The translations under genes and the position numbers were made by a program. This document shows, piece by piece, positions 26,300 through 35,079 of a DNA stretch of 64,000 nt. Location of the stretch: positions 1-64,000 of the forward strand of contig CAJUJP010000007.1 of assembly GCA_910586615.1 (NCBI GenBank), in the 5' to 3' direction. Numbering within the stretch: the first letter of the stretch is position 1; every line of letters begins with the position of its first letter. Below the pieces are notes generated by a model. It saw only the letters and a list, made by a program, of their open reading frames with translations. It ran no database searches and was not told where the DNA came from. Source of the stretch: an uncultured Lachnospiraceae bacterium. GTDB lineage: Bacteria > Bacillota > Clostridia > Lachnospirales > Lachnospiraceae.

Positions 26300-27107
26300 G
26301 AATAAATGGCTGTCTGCGCCTTATACGCTCTGGTCCGTGGTTTTTATCATCATTCCGCTTTGCATGATCTTCTATTACGGACTGACCGATAAGACAGGTG
26401 CATTCACACTGGAAAACATCGCCGCCATGGCCACCGCGGAACATGCCAAGGCTCTGCGCCTTTCCATCCTGCTCTCATTAGTGAGCACGCTGTTCTGTTT
26501 CCTGCTTGCCTATCCCCTTGCAATGATTCTGGCAAACATGAAAGTAAACCAGCACAGCTTCATCATACTGATCTTCATCCTGCCTATGTGGATGAATTTC
26601 CTGCTCCGCACACTGGCGTGGCAGACATTACTGGAAAAAAGCGGCGTAATCAATAACATCCTGACTTTTTTCCATCTTCCGAATATTAACATTATCAATA
26701 CCCCCGCGGCCATCGTTCTGGGCATGGTCTATAATTTCCTGCCTTTTATGGTGCTGCCGCTGTATAATTCGTTATCTAAGATCGATGATAATGTGATCAA
26801 TGCGGCCCGCGACCTTGGGGCAAACGGTATTCATACTTTTATCCGGATCATCCTGCCCTTATCCGTGCCCGGTATCATCAGCGGCATAACAATGGTCTTT
26901 GTTCCGGCGCTGACGACTTTCGTGATCAGTACGCTGCTGGGTGGCAGCAAAATCCTGCTGATCGGCAATGTCATTGAACAGGAATTTACACAGGCATCTA
27001 ACTGGCATCTGGGAAGCGGACTTTCCATCGTATTGATGATCTTTATCATACTCAATATGATCATTTCCGCCATATTTGACAAGGACGGGGAGGGTTCCAT
27101 GCTATGA
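26289..27107 (+). CDS. potB: Spermidine/putrescine ABC transporter permease
   Basis: The 272-aa protein has six membrane helices and the permease EAA-like loop (NAARDLGANGIHTFIRIILP). Translation starts at TTG 26289, nine bases after GGAGG and inside the end of potA, showing tight coupling. PotB and PotC form the transmembrane channel. Confidence 0.93.
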   Translation: MTSKNKWLSAPYTLWSVVFIIIPLCMIFYYGLTDKTGAFTLENIAAMATAEHAKALRLSILLSLVSTLFCFLLAYPLAMILANMKVNQHSFIILIFILPMWMNFLLRTLAWQTLLEKSGVINNILTFFHLPNINIINTPAAIVLGMVYNFLPFMVLPLYNSLSKIDDNVINAARDLGANGIHTFIRIILPLSVPGIISGITMVFVPALTTFVISTLLGGSKILLIGNVIEQEFTQASNWHLGSGLSIVLMIFIILNMIISAIFDKDGEGSML

Positions 27108-27892
27108 AAACGGCTGTAAAAAAAATATATATCGCCCTGATCATCCTCTTTTTGTATGCGCCCATCGGGACGCTCATGGTGCTGTCCTTTAACGCCAGCA
27201 AGACAAGAAGCAAATGGGGCGGCTTTACTTTCAAATGGTACGCCGCGCTCTTCCGCAACGATGATATTCTGAAGGCTTTGTTTAACACGCTTCTCATTGC
27301 CTTCCTCTCGGCTCTGATCGCAACGGTCATCGGAACCATTGCATGTATTGCCATGACAGGCATGAAACGCAGGACGAAAGCAGTCATGATGGGGGTCACA
27401 AACATTCCCATGCTGAATGCGGAAATTGTAACCGGTATCTCTCTCATGCTGCTTTTTATCAGTCTGGGATTCCGGTTCGGGCTGGGGACGATCCTGCTCT
27501 CACATATAACCTTTAATATCCCTTATGTGATCCTGAGCGTGATGCCCCGCATGAAACAGCTTAATCCCAGCACCTATGAGGCGGCGCTTGACCTGGGCGC
27601 ATCCCACCTGACGGCTTTTTTCAAGGTGGTGTTTCCCGATCTTCTTCCCGGTATCCTTTCGGGATTCCTGATGGCCTTCACCATGTCGCTGGATGACTTT
27701 ATCATCACGCACTTTACCAAAGGCGCCGGCGTGGATACCCTTTCCACGAAAATCTATACCGAAGTGAAAAAGGGAATCAAACCGGAAATGTATGCATTGT
27801 CAACGATTATCTTTGTAACGGTGCTGGTACTGTTACTGCTGGTAAATCTTTCGCCGGAGAAGAAGGAAAAAAATTTACAGGGAAACAAATAA
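27104..27892 (+). CDS. potC: Spermidine/putrescine ABC transporter permease
   Basis: The 262-aa protein has six membrane helices and an EAA loop (YEAALDLGASHLTAFFKVVFPDL). The ATG overlaps the potB stop (ATGA). It pairs with PotB in the inner membrane. Confidence 0.93.
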   Translation: MKTAVKKIYIALIILFLYAPIGTLMVLSFNASKTRSKWGGFTFKWYAALFRNDDILKALFNTLLIAFLSALIATVIGTIACIAMTGMKRRTKAVMMGVTNIPMLNAEIVTGISLMLLFISLGFRFGLGTILLSHITFNIPYVILSVMPRMKQLNPSTYEAALDLGASHLTAFFKVVFPDLLPGILSGFLMAFTMSLDDFIITHFTKGAGVDTLSTKIYTEVKKGIKPEMYALSTIIFVTVLVLLLLVNLSPEKKEKNLQGNK

Positions 27893-27984
27893 AATTGAGA
27901 AGGTATCAATATCTATCATTTGTGCATATACAAAAGCCACAAAATTTTGTGACTTTAACAGACTTATAAAAGGGAGGAAAACAA

Positions 27985-29073
27985 TTGAAAACAGGAAAAA
28001 GATTCAACAGAAAAAAAACAGTGTTTGCAGCCGGCGCTCTTGCGCTCTTCTCTGCTGCGGCACTGACCGGATGCGGCTCTTCGGGCGGCGGAGAAAACGG
28101 ACAGGTCATCGTCTATAACTGGGGGGAATATATCGATCCTGACACTGTCAAAATGTTCGAGGAAGAAACAGGGATTGAAGTCGTCTACGACGAATTTGAG
28201 ACCAACGAAATCATGTACCCCAAGGTGGAATCGGGTGCCGCTTCCTATGATGTGGTGTGCCCTTCCGATTACATGATCAGCAAGATGATCGAGAATGACC
28301 TGCTGGCCGAAATCAACTTTGACAACATTCCCAATGCCAGAGCCAATATCGGTGCACAGTATTTCGAACAGTCAAAGGGATTTGACCCGGAAAATAAATA
28401 TTCCATCCCCTACTGCTGGGGAACCGTGGGCATTCTCTATAATAAAACCATGGTAGAGGAACCGATCACTACCTGGGCTCAGTTATGGGACGAAAAATAT
28501 GCCGACAATATTCTGATGCAGGATTCCGTGCGGGATGCTTTTATGGTAGCTGAAAAATTAAACGGCTATTCCATGAATACCGTGGATCCCGCCGAACTGG
28601 AAACTGCAAAAAACGCTCTCATTGAGCAGAAGCCTCTTGTACAGGCCTATGTCATCGATCAGGTGCGGGATAAAATGATCGGCGGCGAAGCGGCCATCGG
28701 CGTAATCTACTCCGGCGAAGCAATCTATACCCAGCGTGAAAATCCGGATCTGGAATATGTGATCCCCGAAGAAGGCACCAATGTATGGATTGACTCCTGG
28801 GTAATCTTAAAGGATGCGCCCAACAAGGAAAATGCAGAGAAATTCATAGATTTCATGTGCCGCGGTGACATTGCCGTAAAGAATTTCGACTATATCACCT
28901 ACTCCACACCCAACGACGCAGCAAGGGAACTGATTGAAGATGAAGCCATCCGCAATTCTGAGATTGCTTTTCCCGACTTATCCAAATACAGTAATCTGGA
29001 AACCTACTCCTATCTGGGTGAGGACGGCGATGCCCTGTATAATGAACTGTGGAAAGAAGTAAAATCACACTAA
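27985..29073 (+). CDS. potD: Spermidine/putrescine-binding lipoprotein
   Basis: The 362-aa protein has a lipoprotein signal with lipobox LTGC at about residue 30 and a mature PotD domain starting VIVYNWGEYIDPDTV. It captures polyamines outside the membrane for PotBC. It begins at TTG 27985, seven bases after GGAGG. An intrinsic terminator at 29090 closes the operon. Confidence 0.95.
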   Translation: MKTGKRFNRKKTVFAAGALALFSAAALTGCGSSGGGENGQVIVYNWGEYIDPDTVKMFEEETGIEVVYDEFETNEIMYPKVESGAASYDVVCPSDYMISKMIENDLLAEINFDNIPNARANIGAQYFEQSKGFDPENKYSIPYCWGTVGILYNKTMVEEPITTWAQLWDEKYADNILMQDSVRDAFMVAEKLNGYSMNTVDPAELETAKNALIEQKPLVQAYVIDQVRDKMIGGEAAIGVIYSGEAIYTQRENPDLEYVIPEEGTNVWIDSWVILKDAPNKENAEKFIDFMCRGDIAVKNFDYITYSTPNDAARELIEDEAIRNSEIAFPDLSKYSNLETYSYLGEDGDALYNELWKEVKSH

Positions 29074-29089
29074 ATCAACCTAAAGAAAA

Positions 29090-29124
29090 CGCCGATGTAA
29101 CTTTCCGTTTTTGTCACATCGGCG
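29090..29124. terminator. Bidirectional terminator between potD and the DUF4358-type gene
   Basis: CGCCGATGT and ACATCGGCG form a 9-bp stem; TTTTCTTT follows on the minus strand and CTTTCATT on the plus strand. Confidence 0.8.
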
Positions 29125-29169
29125 CTTTCATTCACTCAATTCTGCAGTTAAAACAGTTATCAATCTTAT

Positions 29170-29646
29170 TTAATATTTCTGAAATGCCTCGTTCATCGCA
29201 TATGCAGTGTTATTGTCTCCCATGATAAAGAAAATCACATCTCCTCTGCTCTCGATCAGCATCGTCTCAGCGCTGACACAGACCCATTTGTTCAAGTCCG
29301 CATTGTCTTTAAGCTGCTGCTTGACTGTATCCACACTATCCTCCTCAACCCGGAGCAGCACACACTGGTATGCATTGGGTGAAATCATCGGAATAGACGC
29401 CACGCCTTCTGTGTAAGTGATCTCTTCGGTTCCGAGAATTGATACTTCCACATCCTTTGTCAGCTCGAAAGTCTCAAAGCTGTCCATACCGGCCCTGAAA
29501 TCTTCTGACAGATCCGCCTTTTCATAAAGGCCCGCCATAATATCAATGAGGCTTCCCTCCAATTGTCCGCCGCCTTCCTTCTTGCCACAAGCTGCACAAA
29601 ACAGCATCATCATACAGATAAAACAAATTAATATTTTTTTATTCAT
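29170..29646 (-). CDS. Small lipoprotein, DUF4358-like
   Basis: The 158-aa protein has a signal peptide with lipobox FCAAC at about residue 20 and a compact domain with ELTKDVEVSILG, SPNAYQCVLLRVEEDS and a C-terminal FIMGDN segment. This matches what I recall of DUF4358, a family of unknown function common in Lachnospiraceae. GGAGT precedes the ATG. It is monocistronic, flanked by terminators and the ferritin gene. Confidence 0.75.
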   Translation of the reverse strand: MNKKILICFICMMMLFCAACGKKEGGGQLEGSLIDIMAGLYEKADLSEDFRAGMDSFETFELTKDVEVSILGTEEITYTEGVASIPMISPNAYQCVLLRVEEDSVDTVKQQLKDNADLNKWVCVSAETMLIESRGDVIFFIMGDNNTAYAMNEAFQKY

Positions 29647-29786
29647 TTTTTACTCCATTTCCAGTTGCTTTCATTTTGTTGTTTCGTTGCTTTTGCAAAT
29701 CCTTTTATTGATAGATAGCATACCCATCCATTCTGTCTTATAAACATTTACCCTTTATGCTCTATCAAAACGAATGACCGAACCGC

Positions 29787-30296
29787 TTACAGAACCAGCG
29801 ACGGTGCGGAATATACACGTCCCGCAAGTTCACTGTTCAGCATATACAGGCTGCGCGCATCATCTCCGAAAAGCTCCATCTTCGTAATCAGATCCATAGA
29901 ATTTTTCTCTTCTTCTCCCTGTTCCTTGATGAACCAGTCCAAAAACTGCGTTGCACGAAAATCCTTCGCCTCCTGAGCCGCCTCATAAATCCTGTTGATC
30001 AGTGAAGTTACATACCTCTCGTGCTCTAATCCTGCCTTCAGCGGGTCCGTCAGTGTCTGGAAAGTCTTATCCGGTTTTGCCACCGCTTCCAGCGTAACTT
30101 TCTCACCGTTGTTCTGCAGATACCGGTACATCAGCATTGCATGATCCTGTTCTTCCCTGGCCTGTATCTCAAACCAGTTGGCAAACCCGTCCAGCCCTTT
30201 CTGTGTATAGAAATTTGCCATATCAAGATACAGATATGCCGAGTAAAACTCCTTATTGATCTGGTCATTTAATAAAGCCGATACTTTTTCATTCAT
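29787..30296 (-). CDS. ftnA: Ferritin
   Basis: The 169-aa protein is a non-haem ferritin with ferroxidase ligands in EFYSAYLYLDM, EIQAREEQDHAM and FIKEQGEEE. It oxidises Fe(II) and stores the iron in a 24-mer shell. The start is ATG 30296 (MNEKVS), eight bases after GGAGG; the frame upstream of it is not coding. The cysteine-cluster protein gene lies 76 bases upstream on the same strand. Confidence 0.95.
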   Translation of the reverse strand: MNEKVSALLNDQINKEFYSAYLYLDMANFYTQKGLDGFANWFEIQAREEQDHAMLMYRYLQNNGEKVTLEAVAKPDKTFQTLTDPLKAGLEHERYVTSLINRIYEAAQEAKDFRATQFLDWFIKEQGEEEKNSMDLITKMELFGDDARSLYMLNSELAGRVYSAPSLVL

Positions 30297-30372
30297 CCTG
30301 TGTTCCTCCCTGTTTTTGTTTGCCAGACTGCCTGTATGAGCAAACTGCTCCACATGCCCTGACAGCGCTTAA

Positions 30373-31011
30373 TCATTGCCCGGCGCCGTTAAATTCTTCC
30401 CGGCGCCGTTCAAACTGTTCATAAAAGTCACATTCTATATCATAAGGCTTCTGATAAAAGATCTGAAGCATCCTTACATTAACTTCCTTTGTATAGGCAT
30501 CAGACTGCCCTGTTGCAATCTGTTCCTGAATATTTTTCCGCAGATCATGCCAGACAGTCAGAAATGCCTCATATGCGGACAGATTTTTCACATCCAGCCA
30601 TTTTTTGATCTTGATTTTCGTCCTGTTCTGTACCTGACACCCGTCTTCAATCAGAAAATAATGCAATCCGTTTTCCCCGTATTTCCTTCCCAGTGGAAAA
30701 AGCCTGCACAATCCGGGTCTGTAAGCATGAATACCGCATCTGCCGTTCCGGTCCAGAAATCCGCAGGCATCCGTATCATCCTGCATTTTCAGGGAAGGCA
30801 GGATCAAACCGTCTTCCACATGCAGTTCTGCTTTGTCCTGCAAAAGCTGTGCAAAAGTCTGTCCTGCAGCCGCCTGTATCTGATAGATGTCATAGGGATC
30901 AAGTATAACTGACTGCCCCATTCCACGGCAGCACTCACTACAGCCGGCACATTCATTGCAGCCTAATTTGGCCATATCATTACTGCCATATAATATCATG
31001 TTGGTTTCCAT
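30373..31011 (-). CDS. YkgJ-family cysteine-cluster protein
   Basis: The 212-aa protein has a dense N-terminal cysteine group (CNECAGCSECCRGMG, residues about 18-32) and a second set in CGFLDRNGRCGIHAYRPGLC. These are the features of the YkgJ/FliB family, thought to bind zinc or iron-sulfur. Neighbouring ferritin suggests a link to iron, as inference. The last codons contain a 12-bp direct repeat (CCCGGCGCCGTT twice, near 30379-30414). Confidence 0.82.
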   Translation of the reverse strand: METNMILYGSNDMAKLGCNECAGCSECCRGMGQSVILDPYDIYQIQAAAGQTFAQLLQDKAELHVEDGLILPSLKMQDDTDACGFLDRNGRCGIHAYRPGLCRLFPLGRKYGENGLHYFLIEDGCQVQNRTKIKIKKWLDVKNLSAYEAFLTVWHDLRKNIQEQIATGQSDAYTKEVNVRMLQIFYQKPYDIECDFYEQFERRREEFNGAGQ

Positions 31012-31128
31012 CCTGCCTTTTCATCCCTGTATGCCTGCCGCAGTTTCTTTTGTCATATCCGAAAAAGGTATCGTCATGCCGCCCTGTTTCTTTCCCCGCG
31101 CGATTCTGCAAAGCATACCGTTAAACAC

Positions 31129-31983
31129 TTATTTCGCTTCACCAAGCTTCTCATGGAAAAACCCGCTGATCCGCTGCCAGATCTCCTTCTGGAAAAACTG
31201 CAGATCGGCATGGTCCGCACCTTCTATGGCGATCAGTCTGACATCACATCCTGCTTCCTCCATTTTCTCATAAAGACGCTCTCCCTGTGTGAAAGGCACT
31301 GTTTTATCTTCCAGCCCGTGTATGATCATAAACGGCGGCACATCTTTCCGTACATAAGTAACCGGACTGATCTTAAGCGCTTCTTCCTTATGCAGCATCA
31401 CGTTTTTACCAAGCAAAAGCGATTCAGGCATTGCCGCCGCCTGTAATGGCGTCTCATAAGGAAATGAAGACACATCCGCCGGCGGATACCAGGGACATGC
31501 CGCCTGCACTTTGCTGGAATATTCTGTATGTTCACCCACATCAAAGACCGGATCCTCCACCAGCGCCGCCATCGCCGTCAGATAACCGCCCGCTGACTCG
31601 CCCATCACACCGAACCGCTCCGTATCAATATTGTACCGCTCACTGTGGGCACGCAGATAACGTATGGCCGCTTTCACATCCTCAAGCTGTTTCGGATACA
31701 AAGTTTCATTGGTAGTACGGTATTCTACACTTGCCACTGCGAATCCTGTCCGGGCAAGCTCTGTAAGGTAGGCCAGATGGGCTGACCGGTCCATCATGGC
31801 CCATGCACCGCCGCAGATCCATACGATACAGGGATAATGTTTCGTGCTGTCTTCAGGATAAATAATATCCATTTTTAAATCCCTCACCGTGTGTCCAAAC
31901 CATGTATCGACCTGGGCAAAAGTCAATCCCGTAATCGTGGAATATAAAGGTGCTTCTTTTTTTATGTTCACTTTTTCACGCAT
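31129..31983 (-). CDS. Alpha/beta-hydrolase esterase
   Basis: The 284-aa protein has an oxyanion segment CGGAWAMMDRS, the nucleophile elbow GESAGG (Ser near residue 157), a catalytic Asp in HGLEDKTVPF and His in GADHADL. This is the carboxylesterase/acetyl-esterase branch that includes BD-FAE. No signal peptide is present. The substrate is unknown. Confidence 0.85.
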   Translation of the reverse strand: MREKVNIKKEAPLYSTITGLTFAQVDTWFGHTVRDLKMDIIYPEDSTKHYPCIVWICGGAWAMMDRSAHLAYLTELARTGFAVASVEYRTTNETLYPKQLEDVKAAIRYLRAHSERYNIDTERFGVMGESAGGYLTAMAALVEDPVFDVGEHTEYSSKVQAACPWYPPADVSSFPYETPLQAAAMPESLLLGKNVMLHKEEALKISPVTYVRKDVPPFMIIHGLEDKTVPFTQGERLYEKMEEAGCDVRLIAIEGADHADLQFFQKEIWQRISGFFHEKLGEAK

Positions 31984-32179
31984 CGGTCACTACTCCTTCT
32001 ATTTTTTATCCGCAGACTGGTTGCTTCTCAACTGATAACTATATTACCAAAAACAACCGGGCTTGTAAACATCTCCTGCTCTGTCCGCAGATGCTGTGTA
32101 AGAACTGCTGTGTATGAATTTCGCCTGACAGCATCGCCACTGCACCTTATACTGCCTTTGCATCCAACAAAAACAAATA

Positions 32180-32213
32180 CGGGTGTAAGCCCAAAATCAT
32201 AAGCTTACACCCG
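32180..32213 (-). terminator. Intrinsic terminator after the MBL-fold gene
   Basis: CGGGTGTAAGC and GCTTACACCCG form an 11-bp perfect stem; on the minus strand TATTTGTTTTTG follows. The region 31984-32179 upstream of the esterase holds no gene that I can see. Confidence 0.8.
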
Positions 32214-32234
32214 ACAGCATCTTTCACAATATCA

Positions 32235-33440
32235 TCAGGGATTACACCTTTTACACGGAACATATCCCGCACCGGTCACACTGTCTCTGGACAGCGTGGT
32301 ATCTTCCCTGTTTTTCGGCTTGATCGTATCCACACTGCTGCATTGGGGCAGATGAAATTTCTTTGTGTTCTTATTCAGAACATACGTAATTCCTGCCGGC
32401 TGTGAAGCAGCGGCCTCCTGCTGCGGCTCCTCTACTACCGGCTGTGAAACGGAAGTTTTCTGCTGCGGCTCCTCTACTGCCGGCTGTGAAGCGGAGGTTT
32501 CCTGCTGAGGTTTCTGTGCTGCCGCTGACGAATCGTCAGGCGATGTGGTTGGACTTCCGGTCGGTTCTCCCGCCTTCCATGTATCTGATGCCGGTACATT
32601 AAAGGTGATTTTCTTACCGTCAGATGAGGCGACAACAGTGCCCGCTTCGTCTGTTCTGTATACTTCTATTCCGCCGGTTCTGAACGCATTTAAGGTCTCT
32701 GCATGAGGGTGTCCGTAGGAATTGTCTTCCCCGCAGCTTATCACCGCGTAAGAAGGTTTTACGGCCTTCAGAAACTCCTTGGAAGTAGAATATCTGCTTC
32801 CATGGTGTCCCACATGATAGACATCGGCCGCAAGGTCAAGATCTGCATCCAGCATATCCTCTTCCGCCGCTTCTCCTGCGTCACCGGTAAAAAGGAATTT
32901 ATTGTTTCCGTTTTTCACAAGCAGGGACACGGAGGCATCATTCGGGTTGTCGTATTCATCGCCGGGTGCCAGAATCGTGAACGATGCCATTCCCAGATAA
33001 TATTTCGATCCCACAAGGGGTGTCCGTGCTTTCAACCGCTTATGATCCAGAGATTGTATCAGCTTCTCATAGGTTTTCGTGTCTTTTTCAAAGTTAGATA
33101 CAAACACTTTATCAATATCAAACTTTGTTATGATAACCGGGGCACCGCCGATATGATCTGCATCGGGATGGGTGAGGATCAAATAATCCAGCTTCTTGAT
33201 CTTGCGCTTTTGGAGGTAATTCTGAATTGCAGTTCCTTTGGTATCATCCCCAGTGTCGATCAGCATGGCATGATTTCCACAGGTGATCAGCGTTGCATCT
33301 CCCTGTCCCACGTCAAGAAAATGCACTTCCATGATACCCGGATTCACAGCCTCAGCCGAAATCGGATTAAGCCCAAAGCCTCCCATGGCTATCACAGCCG
33401 CAAGCAGCAGGCTGAAAAACCGCTTATGTACCTTTTTCAT
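32235..33440 (-). CDS. Secreted metallo-beta-lactamase-fold hydrolase (ComEC-tail-like) with repeat linker and zinc-finger-like tail
   Basis: The 401-aa protein has a signal peptide (cleavage likely after SAEA, residue about 31), then an MBL domain with HFLDVGQGDA, THPDADHIGG, TGDAG and HVGHHGS, like the free-standing ComEC C-terminal domain. Three 14-residue Pro/Gln/Ser repeats (about 300-350) lead to a small tail with YVLNKNTKKFHLPQC ... GYVPCKRC, a His/Cys site also seen at the end of secreted nucleases. A role in extracellular nucleic-acid or phosphodiester hydrolysis is plausible, not shown. AAGGAG precedes the ATG. Confidence 0.85.
   Translation of the reverse strand: MKKVHKRFFSLLLAAVIAMGGFGLNPISAEAVNPGIMEVHFLDVGQGDATLITCGNHAMLIDTGDDTKGTAIQNYLQKRKIKKLDYLILTHPDADHIGGAPVIITKFDIDKVFVSNFEKDTKTYEKLIQSLDHKRLKARTPLVGSKYYLGMASFTILAPGDEYDNPNDASVSLLVKNGNNKFLFTGDAGEAAEEDMLDADLDLAADVYHVGHHGSRYSTSKEFLKAVKPSYAVISCGEDNSYGHPHAETLNAFRTGGIEVYRTDEAGTVVASSDGKKITFNVPASDTWKAGEPTGSPTTSPDDSSAAAQKPQQETSASQPAVEEPQQKTSVSQPVVEEPQQEAAASQPAGITYVLNKNTKKFHLPQCSSVDTIKPKNREDTTLSRDSVTGAGYVPCKRCNP
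32391..32516 (-). repeat. Three in-frame 42-bp repeats in the MBL-fold gene
   Basis: Units translate as (E/Q)(E/K)PQQ(E/K)(T/A)(S/A)(A/V)SQP(A/V)(V/G). They form the flexible linker between hydrolase and tail. Copy number may vary between strains. Confidence 0.8.
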
Positions 33441-33490
33441 ATGCTTTTCTCCTTAAAAATAAATGATGATTTTTTGTTTATCCCGAAAGA

Positions 33491-33519
33491 ATTATACCAA
33501 AAAAAGACCGTAAATCCAA
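33491..33519 (-). promoter_or_regulatory. Sigma-A promoter of the MBL-fold gene
   Basis: TTGGAT (33519-33514), a 17-base spacer and TATAAT (33496-33491) lie 50 bases before the ATG. Confidence 0.6.
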
Positions 33520-33922
33520 CTATCATTTGCGATACTATTCAATAAATATATTTGATAAACTACTTACCAACCTTCATCTACGAAAAATAGCATACGTTTT
33601 TAAATTTAAATAACAGTTAATATATTATTTGCAGTATAAAACAGGTTTTCTCATCGGCAGAAAAATTCACAACCACATGTAATGTATAGTGTACCATCAT
33701 AATCCTATCTTTCTGTGCATCCATGAAATTCCCCGAAAATGTGCTGTTTTGCGTGATATATTATGAAGCAATTCCCTCATTTATTTAAAATACCAAACGT
33801 TATTTTCAATATTCCATCATTTCAACAGTCAATTCCATTTCGCATGTTATAATAACATAAAGTTTTTAATTTACGGTAGGGGCAAAATGTGCCCATTCTG
33901 TCTGAATCATTCATAAATTCCT
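33520..33922. other. AT-rich gene-free stretch beside the synthetase island
   Basis: About 400 bases with low GC hold no frame with a ribosome-binding site. Visible elements are a perfect palindrome ATGTTATTATAACAT near 33844-33858 and a small GGGCA/TGCCC hairpin near 33880-33895. Base composition is unlike the neighbouring genes, suggesting the island was acquired. Confidence 0.45.
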
Positions 33923-34147
33923 TCACATATTTTTCACCGCGTCTTCAAACTCCTGCTCTGTCTCTACAAAACGGTAAGGCTCATATTCCCCATATGCAGA
34001 AGGACGGCTTATTGTCACAAGCTGTATAGTATCACACCCCACAGCCCGCATCAATTTTTCTTTAAAATCCGCTAAATGCTGGCCGTGCGTCATCTGAAGC
34101 GCAAGGCACCCTACATCATTAAACTTCTTAGCAACCAGATAGCACAT
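33923..34147 (-). CDS. 74-aa protein overlapping the RelA/SpoT-like gene (candidate antitoxin)
   Basis: A strong AAGGAGG nine bases before ATG 34147 opens this 74-codon gene (MCYLVAKKFNDVGC ... EFEDAVKNM). Its first 20 bases overlap the end of the synthetase gene in another frame, so the two are co-translated. The protein looks compact alpha/beta, with conserved-looking TISRPSAYGEYEPYRFV. I think it belongs to a small Lachnospiraceae family (DUF6718), but this could not be checked. Size, order and overlap fit an antitoxin to a toxic small alarmone synthetase; that function is inference. Confidence 0.75.
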   Translation of the reverse strand: MCYLVAKKFNDVGCLALQMTHGQHLADFKEKLMRAVGCDTIQLVTISRPSAYGEYEPYRFVETEQEFEDAVKNM

Positions 34148-34742
34148 TCTCCAACACCTCCTTAAACTCATTTTCATTTCTAATTCTGGCATCTTCATAT
34201 GCCTGGCGTAACATGCTTCCTATGTGGTTCTCATATTTTCTTTTATAGATATACTTATGAAGCCAGTTATTCAACTGCCTGTCATAAAAAGTATTATACT
34301 GAATTTCTATCGGGTAGTGAAAACTGCTCATTTGAAAATAGACATGCACTCCCCTATAGCCATCATCTTTTGCCTTTCCGCCAGTCATATCTGCCACACG
34401 TATTTTATCTAATGCAGCCATATTCAAAATTTCTTCATAGCTGTCACAAAGTGTGCGGAACCCCAGCATATCATTGAACACTTTTGCTGTCTGGTGGTCT
34501 GGATAATACCTGTCATATTTCATCATTGCCGACTGAATACTTTTTATACGGTAATCTATCACTCCCCCACGGAGCAGCTCACAGGTATCATACCATTTGT
34601 TTACCAACACTAATTCTTCAAATAACGCATTTTTGTCAAAATAATGTAGATTTTTCTTTAACCTTACACCCAACGCTGACTGGTAGGATAAGTCTCTTAG
34701 TAATTCCAACGATAATCCATCTTTTTTCAAAATATCTTCCAA
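34128..34742 (-). CDS. RelA/SpoT-type nucleotidyltransferase (small alarmone synthetase or toxSAS-like toxin)
   Basis: The 204-aa protein is a stand-alone synthetase domain. Visible landmarks are Arg65-x-Lys67 (YRIKS), Asp91-x-x-Gly-x-Arg96 (NDMLGFR), GYRGVH at 128-133, EIQ at 146-148, and Trp160/His162 where classical enzymes have W-x-x-E-H. It lacks hydrolase, TGS and ACT domains. It could make (p)ppGpp, or act as a toxSAS that makes (pp)pApp or pyrophosphorylates tRNA. Translation starts at TTG 34742 after GAGGTG. The overlapping 74-aa gene downstream and the AT-rich surroundings favour a mobile toxin-antitoxin unit. Confidence 0.8.
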   Translation of the reverse strand: MEDILKKDGLSLELLRDLSYQSALGVRLKKNLHYFDKNALFEELVLVNKWYDTCELLRGGVIDYRIKSIQSAMMKYDRYYPDHQTAKVFNDMLGFRTLCDSYEEILNMAALDKIRVADMTGGKAKDDGYRGVHVYFQMSSFHYPIEIQYNTFYDRQLNNWLHKYIYKRKYENHIGSMLRQAYEDARIRNENEFKEVLENVLSGC

Positions 34743-34882
34743 GCAATCACCTCAAGCATATATTATCATATTGTGTCAGTATCTTCCAGTCTGAGAACTG
34801 AAAATGTACCTTACGTCTATTCCATTTCCCTGAAATTCCTGACTTATCCCACCATCATGCTTTTTCTCAACATCACAGAGGC

Positions 34883-35029
34883 TTACGCAGAATTCCTTTC
34901 AACAACCTGCCTTATAAACTGCTGGTCTTTTTTCACAATTCTCGCTTTCTCTGTAACTGGTAGCTTATGTGTCTTATAGAGTGTATCTTGTATGTGTCTT
35001 GTACGGGGCTTACCTACAAAAAAAGAGGG
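34883..35029 (-). pseudogene. Possible 3' remnant of a broken gene
   Basis: The minus strand is open for about 48 codons without a start, ending at a TAA at 34885-34883. The translation (THKLPVTEKARIVKKDQQFI ... VVERNSA) looks protein-like and unlike random frames around it. Its 5' end merges with the terminator of the GGGtGRT gene. It may be the tail of a gene lost when the neighbouring island inserted. Function not recognised. The rest of 34743-35079 holds no gene that I can support. Confidence 0.3.
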
Positions 35030-35061
35030 CTAACCAAACCATTTTCTGGCTTGATTAACCC
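35027..35061 (-). terminator. Intrinsic terminator after the GGGtGRT gene
   Basis: On the minus strand GGGTTAATCAAGCCA pairs (with G-U pairs) with TGGTTTGGTTAGCCC, followed by TCTTTTTTTG. Confidence 0.75.
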
Positions 35062-35079
35062 CCAAAATACGGGCTTTTC

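Noticed and set aside
30379..30414. 12-bp direct repeat CCCGGCGCCGTT as an insertion footprint
   Set aside because: Both copies are coding at the end of the cysteine-cluster gene and no element lies between them.
32391..32516. Intergenic repeat element
   Set aside because: The repeats are in frame within the MBL-fold gene and encode a Pro/Gln/Ser linker.
34773..34979. A 68-codon plus-strand frame near the synthetase island
   Set aside because: No ribosome-binding site, and it lies opposite the more protein-like remnant on the minus strand.
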